64,000 nt of DNA from Clostridiales bacterium. Its GTDB lineage: Bacteria > Bacillota > Clostridia > Oscillospirales > Acutalibacteraceae. Position numbers and translations under genes: made by a program. Shown here piece after piece: positions 59,662 to 64,000 of the stretch (position 1 is its first letter; each line of letters opens with the position of its first letter). The notes below the pieces were generated by a model, which did not search any database, had not been told where the DNA came from, and saw nothing but the letters and a program-made list of their open reading frames with translations. Location: the NCBI GenBank assembly GCA_012839345.1, contig DUNN01000012.1, positions 101,327-165,326 of the forward strand, written 5' to 3'.

Positions 59662-61332
59662 TTAAATTACGGAAACCTTTCCTTTGCTGACCCAGTTGAA
59701 GAGCAGCAGTGACAAAATTGTGGTGACCGTCAGAATTGACGCCAGCGCTGCAGCGGTTCCGAAACTAGAACGAACCACTTCGGTATAAATTGCAACCGAG
59801 ATGGTTGCCGTTTTTCCGCTGTACAGCATAATGCTGGAGCTCAACTCGTTGATGGTGGTAATCCAGCTTAAGATTGCGCCGGACAAAACGCCGGGCGCCA
59901 TCATTCTGGCTGTAATTTTGAAGAAAGTCTTCATTGGGGATACCCCAAGGTTAATGGAAGCCTCCTCAATGCTTGGGTCAATCTGATACAGCAACGCACT
60001 GCTGGAACGAATGGTATAAGGCATCTTGCGAATGACATAAGCGATGATCATGATAATGGCGGTGCCGGAAAGCATGAGCGGCTTCTTGTTAAAGGCAACC
60101 AGCATGCTGATACCAAGAACAGCGCCAGGAATAACATAAGGGAACATCAAAAGCAGATCCAGCGCACTGCTGATTTTGCTCTTCTTCTTTACCACAAGGT
60201 AAGAAAGAAGCATACCAAACACAATAATAATGACAATCGCAATGATGGCAAACAGGAACGTATTCGTAATATTTTTGGAAAGCTTGTAGAAGATTTTTTC
60301 ATAGCTTTCCAAACCGAAGCCCTGCACGAAAATAGGTCCGTTGGTCTTGATGAAGGACGTTACAATAACAACAATCTGCGGCAAAAACGCGATCACAGCA
60401 ACCAGCATGCAGAGTGCGGTCAGCAAAATCCGTTTGCCCTTGGTCAGTTGTTCCACAATCGGGGGACGAAGCGCCGTCATAACGTAATTCTTGCGCGCTA
60501 CCACATATTTTTGAATCAGAAGGACGGCCGTGGAGCAGCAGATAATGACCACACTGAGCGCGCCGGCCATGTTGGCGTTGCCGCCCATTTCGCTCATGTA
60601 CTCCTCATAAACAAGAACGGGAAGTACCTTGTAGCCTTCGCCAATCAGCATCGGGGTGCCGAAGTCTGCCAGGGACGACATAAATACCATAATCGCACCG
60701 GCGGCGAGGGTCGGCATAATAACCGGCATGGTAATGGTCAGAACTCGTTTCAGTTTGCTGGAGCCGAGGTTTTCAGCGGCTTCTTCCAAGGAACGATCGA
60801 TGCTCGACATTGCTCCCGAAACATACAGGTAAACATACGGGAAAAATTTTAACGTAAACACCAGAACAATTCCGCCAAAGCCGTAAATCGGCGGGGTGGT
60901 AATGCCCATTTTGGCAAACAGATTTGTAATGAGGCCGTTTCTGCCAAGCAGCATAATCCAGGAATAGGCACCGATAAACGGAGGCGACATCAGCGACATG
61001 ATGATCAGCATGTTGATGCACTTTTTCCAGTACACGTTAAAACGGGTAGTTATGTAGGCAAGGGGAACACCGAGCAAAACCGCAAAAATGGTAGAAAGGC
61101 CGGAAGTTGCAAGGCTGTTCCACAGGGTGCGGTAGTAATACGGCTTCGTAAAAAAGGTTTTATAAGATGCCAGAGTAAACCCGCCGTCGCTGTCAAGAAA
61201 GCTGTGAATGATAACGGAGAAAAATGGATAAACCAAAAATACAAGCAGCAACAGGAGGGAACCGTACTTTACAAAGTTCCAGAAATTAAAATATTTTGTA
61301 AGGTTTCTGCGGGGGGCACTTTCAGCGTTCAT
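59662..61332 (-). CDS. ABC importer permease, fused two-domain (FbpB/AfuB-like)
   Basis: This 556-residue protein has two concatenated six-helix BPD_transp_1 domains (about 70-270 and 350-550). Each has the EAA-loop that contacts the ATPase: EEAAENLGSSKLKRVLTITMPVIMP and EEASINLGVSPMKTFFKITARMMAPGV. The fused arrangement is typical of FbpB/AfuB/SfuB 'iron' permeases and of sugar-phosphate or aminoethylphosphonate relatives. It overlaps the ATPase gene by 4 bases (ATGA). It is the third gene of binding protein - ATPase - permease and precedes the two-component genes. Confidence 0.92.
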   Translation of the reverse strand: MNAESAPRRNLTKYFNFWNFVKYGSLLLLLVFLVYPFFSVIIHSFLDSDGGFTLASYKTFFTKPYYYRTLWNSLATSGLSTIFAVLLGVPLAYITTRFNVYWKKCINMLIIMSLMSPPFIGAYSWIMLLGRNGLITNLFAKMGITTPPIYGFGGIVLVFTLKFFPYVYLYVSGAMSSIDRSLEEAAENLGSSKLKRVLTITMPVIMPTLAAGAIMVFMSSLADFGTPMLIGEGYKVLPVLVYEEYMSEMGGNANMAGALSVVIICCSTAVLLIQKYVVARKNYVMTALRPPIVEQLTKGKRILLTALCMLVAVIAFLPQIVVIVTSFIKTNGPIFVQGFGLESYEKIFYKLSKNITNTFLFAIIAIVIIIVFGMLLSYLVVKKKSKISSALDLLLMFPYVIPGAVLGISMLVAFNKKPLMLSGTAIIMIIAYVIRKMPYTIRSSSALLYQIDPSIEEASINLGVSPMKTFFKITARMMAPGVLSGAILSWITTINELSSSIMLYSGKTATISVAIYTEVVRSSFGTAAALASILTVTTILSLLLFNWVSKGKVSVI

Positions 61333-62414
61333 GAAAGCACCTCCGTTCCCTCTTCGTTAAATATGCTGACTTTTTCCGGATTAAAGCCCAGGTTCACTTT
61401 ATGGCCAATTTCCCGGACAAAATCAATATCCTTTGTGTATTCGTTGGCCTGAATGATCTGCCCGTTTTTCAGTTTTACTTCATAGTTGGCAAAGTCACCA
61501 AGGAAGGTGTACATCTGAATTTCACCGGGCAGCCCGGATTCCCCGCTGTCGTTCATAATAAACTGTTCCGGGCGAACCGAAATCTTCACGCGGCCCTCAT
61601 ATTTTTTCTTCAGCTTGATCGAAAACTCAAACCCGGCATCCAGCTTAATGCGGGCAACTCCGTCGGGGCCAATCTGCTCGATTTTGCCATCCATGAAATT
61701 GGAAGTGCCGATAAACCCTGCAACAAAAGTATTCTGCGGCTTTTTGTAAATGGTTGCCGGCGTGTCGACCTGCATAATGCGGCCAGAGTTGATGATTGCA
61801 ATCCGGTCGGAAATAGCAAGCGCTTCTTCCTGATCATGCGTAACATAGATGGTAGTGATATTCAAATCCCTTTGCAGCTTACGGATAATGGTACGCATCT
61901 GGACTCTCAGCTTAGCGTCCAAATTGGAAAGCGGTTCGTCCATCAGCAGAACACCAGGTTTAATGACGATTGCTCTGGCAAGGGCAACGCGCTGCTGCTG
62001 GCCGCCTGAAAGTTCGGACGGTTTTCTGTCCTTCAGATTCATAATCTGCACTAGGTCTAGGGCTTTCAATACCCTTGGCTCGATTTCACTTTTCGGTACT
62101 TTGCGTGCTTTCAGTCCATAAGCAACGTTGTCAAAAACCGTCATGTGTGGGAAAATGGCGTAGTTCTGGAACACCATTCCAATATCGCGCTTATAGGCTT
62201 CTATATTATTAATTACTTTGTCATCAAAATAAATTTTTCCACCGTCAATTGTATTAAATCCTGCAATCATTCGAAGCAGTGTGGTTTTTCCGCAGCCCGA
62301 AGGACCCAGAAGAGTAAAAAATTCACCTTGTTTAATCTCACATGAAATATCGTTTACCGCAACAAAATCGTCGTACCGTTTCACTACGTTACAAATTTTT
62401 ACACTATGGCTCAA
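61329..62414 (-). CDS. ABC importer ATP-binding protein (FbpC/PotA-like)
   Basis: This 361-residue ATPase has Walker A LLGPSGCGKTTLLR, the Q-loop FQNYAIFPHMTVFDNVAYGL, signature LSGGQQQRVALARAI, Walker B LLMDEPLSNLD and switch His in YVTHDQEEA. A C-terminal TOBE/MOP-like domain (about 235-360) with VRPEQF gives the regulatory half seen in CUT1/FbpC/PotA proteins. I chose TTG at 62414 because the AAAAGGGG site is well spaced from it; a TTG at 62423 directly abuts that site. It is separated from the binding-protein gene by a hairpin and joined to the permease by a 4-base overlap. Confidence 0.92.
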   Translation of the reverse strand: MSHSVKICNVVKRYDDFVAVNDISCEIKQGEFFTLLGPSGCGKTTLLRMIAGFNTIDGGKIYFDDKVINNIEAYKRDIGMVFQNYAIFPHMTVFDNVAYGLKARKVPKSEIEPRVLKALDLVQIMNLKDRKPSELSGGQQQRVALARAIVIKPGVLLMDEPLSNLDAKLRVQMRTIIRKLQRDLNITTIYVTHDQEEALAISDRIAIINSGRIMQVDTPATIYKKPQNTFVAGFIGTSNFMDGKIEQIGPDGVARIKLDAGFEFSIKLKKKYEGRVKISVRPEQFIMNDSGESGLPGEIQMYTFLGDFANYEVKLKNGQIIQANEYTKDIDFVREIGHKVNLGFNPEKVSIFNEEGTEVLS

Positions 62415-62500
62415 TCTGTTCAACCCCTTTTAACATACACTGTTGCACACGCGTTCGGCGGCGAGCATAGGCGCTGCCCGGTTTTGCCGTATGATAGAAA

Positions 62501-62537
62501 GCGTGCAGGCGCCCATATGCTTTTAACGCCTGCACGC
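62501..62537 (-). terminator. Intra-operon hairpin between binding protein and ATPase genes
   Basis: A perfect 11-bp stem GCGTGCAGGCG/CGCCTGCACGC (15-base loop) is followed on the minus strand by a weak GCTTTCTATC. It lies 44 bases after the binding-protein stop. This is the usual place for partial termination or 3' protection that keeps binding-protein mRNA in excess. Confidence 0.6.
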
Positions 62538-62581
62538 GAACGGATCGCACGAAACTTATCGGGACCGTTTCAACACATTAA

Positions 62582-63643
62582 TCAGCCGACAACGATCTCT
62601 TTCCACTTTTCCATAAGCTCTGTTTTCTGAGAGGAAGCCCATTCGAAATCGTAGTTTACCAGTTTAACATCCTTCATCGGCGGAAGTCCTTCCGGAACCT
62701 GGCTGTCCAGTCTTACGCCTCTTCTAGCAAAGTCGGTTGCCATCATGGTCTGGCATTCCTTGCTTAACACGAAGTTCATGAAGGTTTCGGCGTTTTCCTT
62801 GTTCTTGCAGCCCTTAACAAGTGCAATGCCATCCGGAACAGCGGAGGTACCTTCTGACGGATAGACAATGCCAACATCTGCGCCGGCCTGAACATATTTA
62901 ATCGCTTCTTTTTCCAAGGTCAAACCAACACTGTATTCGCCATCGGAAACCTTCTTATAAACATCGCCGGAGGAGCCGAGGATCTTTCCGTCCAGGTTCG
63001 CAACAAACTTCTTCATAAAATCCCAGCCCTTGCCGTCGTCCTTGCCGAACGCGGTCAGCATGGTGCACATAATGGTGTAGGAAGAACCGGATTTTGCCGG
63101 GTCCGCATAAGCGATTTTTCCTTTGAACTTCTCATTAATCAAATCGCCCCAGCCCTTCGGCACGTCGTTCTCGCCGACCAGCTTTTTGTTGTACATAATG
63201 ACCATCGGCAGCGGGGATTCGCCGGTCCAAAGGCCGTCATCGCTGACATATTGCTTATCAATGTTGTCGATATCTTCGGGTGTAAACTTTTCAAAATACT
63301 TGCTGTACGCTGCAAGGGAGTCCGCTCCGCCGCCCCAGAACACATCGCACTGCGGGCTTTCGCTTTCGGCCTCGATGCGCTTCAACAGCTCGCCGGTTCC
63401 TGCGGCAACCAGGTCCACCGTAATACCGGTCTTTTCCTGAAATTCCTTAATGCCTGCATTCAGCGGATCCGCAGGATGTGGAGAATAAACCGTAACATGC
63501 TTGGAATTGGATGTCTGTGCCGATTGCGCTTCAGACGCCGCTTGGCTTTGTCCCTGCGATGATGCACTTTCGGAGCTGCCGCATCCGGAAAGCACGCCGG
63601 CAAGCATGGTTACTGCCAAAAGTGCGCTGACAAACTTTTTCAT
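62582..63643 (-). CDS. ABC importer substrate-binding lipoprotein (AfuA/FbpA-like, substrate unknown)
   Basis: This 353-residue lipoprotein has a signal peptide (MKKFVSALLAVTMLAG) and lipobox LSGC at about residue 20, then a Ser/Gln/Ala-rich linker to about residue 47. The fold is that of family 1/'iron' binding proteins (VTVYSPHPADPLNAGIKEFQEKTGI, AAGTGELLKRIEAE, CDVFWGGGADSL). The usual C-terminal Tyr-Tyr ferric ligands of FbpA are missing; the corresponding place reads SVGLTLEKEA. This argues against free Fe3+. The HPADP and AGTGEL phrases recall AfuA-type sugar-phosphate binders, an inference. ATG at 63643 follows AGAGGGGAC. It is the first gene of the operon with ATPase, permease and two-component genes. 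Confidence 0.9.
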   Translation of the reverse strand: MKKFVSALLAVTMLAGVLSGCGSSESASSQGQSQAASEAQSAQTSNSKHVTVYSPHPADPLNAGIKEFQEKTGITVDLVAAGTGELLKRIEAESESPQCDVFWGGGADSLAAYSKYFEKFTPEDIDNIDKQYVSDDGLWTGESPLPMVIMYNKKLVGENDVPKGWGDLINEKFKGKIAYADPAKSGSSYTIMCTMLTAFGKDDGKGWDFMKKFVANLDGKILGSSGDVYKKVSDGEYSVGLTLEKEAIKYVQAGADVGIVYPSEGTSAVPDGIALVKGCKNKENAETFMNFVLSKECQTMMATDFARRGVRLDSQVPEGLPPMKDVKLVNYDFEWASSQKTELMEKWKEIVVG

Positions 63644-63739
63644 ACACTCTGTCCCCTCTGTTAATAAAATTTTCGAATTCCGGGGTTCCATCCCCCGCGT
63701 TATCGTGTCTTAATTATTACATTCCAGCCGAGCAAATAC

Positions 63740-63781
63740 AATGTGACGATCCTATACTTTTGTTGAGTATTTTGTCACATT
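63740..63781. promoter_or_regulatory. Nested inverted repeat upstream of the importer operon
   Basis: AATGTGAC (63740-63747) and GTCACATT (63774-63781) are perfect 8-bp inverted arms 26 bases apart, with an inner TATAC/GTAT pair. It lies about 100 bases upstream of the binding-protein start. The spacing is too long for a Crp-type site. It is a candidate target for the YesN-type regulator; that is inference. Confidence 0.45.
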
Positions 63782-63836
63782 CACTAAAATTAATCATTTT
63801 TAACATCAAAACTGTGCAATACGTATGGTCATAATC

Positions 63837-63865
63837 TTGAAAATAAGAATTTTTAATGATAGAAT
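63837..63865 (+). promoter_or_regulatory. Strong promoter facing the right edge
   Basis: TTGAAA (63837-63842), a 17-base spacer ending in TGA, then TAGAAT (63860-63865), an extended -10. It is the only good plus-strand promoter in the last kilobase. Confidence 0.65.
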
Positions 63866-63867
63866 AG

Positions 63868-64000
63868 CCCCAAATTGGCTTTGTAAAGTAAACATGAAAG
63901 ATTAAGAAGGGAAATCAGCCAATTGCTTCAAGCGACGAGGAAAAGCTTGCGTTTGCTTCTGGCAGAAAGGTTTAGGCCCGCAACTTGTGCCGGGGTCAGA
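63868..64000 (+). other. Unidentified leader or structured RNA running off the window
   Basis: Downstream of the strong promoter there is no ORF with a ribosome site, yet the sequence has several possible stems. AATTGGCT (63873-63880) is complementary to AGCCAATT (63917-63924), and CAAGC is complementary to GCTTG around 63929-63947. It may be a 5' leader or a small RNA. I tested it by eye against RNase P, tmRNA, glmS and common riboswitch motifs without a match. It is cut by the window end. Confidence 0.35.

Noticed and set aside
59662..63643. Ferric iron uptake system
   Set aside because: The binding protein lacks the Tyr-Tyr iron ligands of FbpA-type proteins and no Fur-type box is evident; substrate left open.
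63868..64000. RNase P RNA, tmRNA, glmS ribozyme or a known riboswitch
   Set aside because: GACGAGGA occurs but the glmS core, the RNase P GAGGAAAGTCC core and common riboswitch signatures are absent; left as unidentified.
1..64000. Mobile elements, prophage, CRISPR arrays, tRNA or rRNA genes
   Set aside because: I looked for transposases, integrases, regularly spaced repeats and tRNA-like cloverleaf segments and saw none; codon and base use is even across the window.

Overview
The window looks like a chromosomal segment of a low-to-mid GC anaerobic Gram-positive, most likely a plant-fibre-degrading member of Clostridia (Oscillospirales-like). Supporting signs are a T-box leader on the ilv genes, AGGAGG-type ribosome sites with many TTG/GTG starts, a SpoVB-like flippase, a YesM/YesN-type two-component pair, a Na+-translocating decarboxylase, and pectin/xylan catabolism. 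This placement is an inference from gene content; genus cannot be fixed. I see no phage, transposon, CRISPR array, rRNA or tRNA.

Layout. (1) 1-1.9 kb: Na+-pump decarboxylase gamma and beta subunits and acyl carrier protein, all on the minus strand. (2) 2.0-12.0 kb: aromatic amino acid block. An AroE-AroK fusion comes first, then a convergent PAS-PAS-GGDEF cyclase. Next is the operon aroF-tyrA-aroB-aroA-aroC-pheA, preceded by a short unannotated leader peptide rich in Tyr/Phe/Trp and a strong terminator, which is an apparent attenuator. (3) 12-16 kb: VOC protein with a Cys-rich tail, PrmA, SpoVB-like flippase, CmpB-family membrane protein. (4) 16.2-20.5 kb: ilvB-ilvN-ilvA-ridA under an Ile-type T-box. 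(5) 20.5-28.6 kb: DUF2087 protein, RecQ, ProC, and a MarR-controlled heterodimeric ABC exporter. (6) 28.6-37.4 kb: DUF6171-like protein, GH51 arabinofuranosidase, a three-gene ABC/secreted-protein operon, GH3 glycosidase. (7) 37.8-39.5 kb: B12-binding radical SAM protein.

(8) 39.6-50 kb: uronate catabolism. gntR-kduI-kduD-kdgK-eda and uxaB-uxaA are on minus; lacI and uxaC are on plus. Together they convert D-galacturonate (UxaC, UxaB, UxaA) and unsaturated pectin products (KduI, KduD) to KDG, then KDPG (KdgK) and pyruvate plus glyceraldehyde-3-phosphate (Eda). The GH3 and GH51 enzymes next door fit breakdown of pectin side chains and xylan. (9) 50.2-56.0 kb: an unusual locus with HypB, a fused Fe-S/flavin oxidoreductase, HypA and an unknown membrane protein, divergent from a GntR/FadR-type regulator. 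No hydrogenase structural gene is present. (10) 56.3-63.7 kb: HAD phosphatase, YesN/YesM two-component system, and a binding-protein ABC importer that resembles 'ferric' transporters but lacks the usual Tyr-Tyr iron ligands. The right edge carries a strong promoter driving an unidentified structured transcript off the window.

The two most promising leads are the aromatic leader peptide/attenuator (5055-5312) and the hypB-oxidoreductase-hypA-membrane protein locus (50247-56022).
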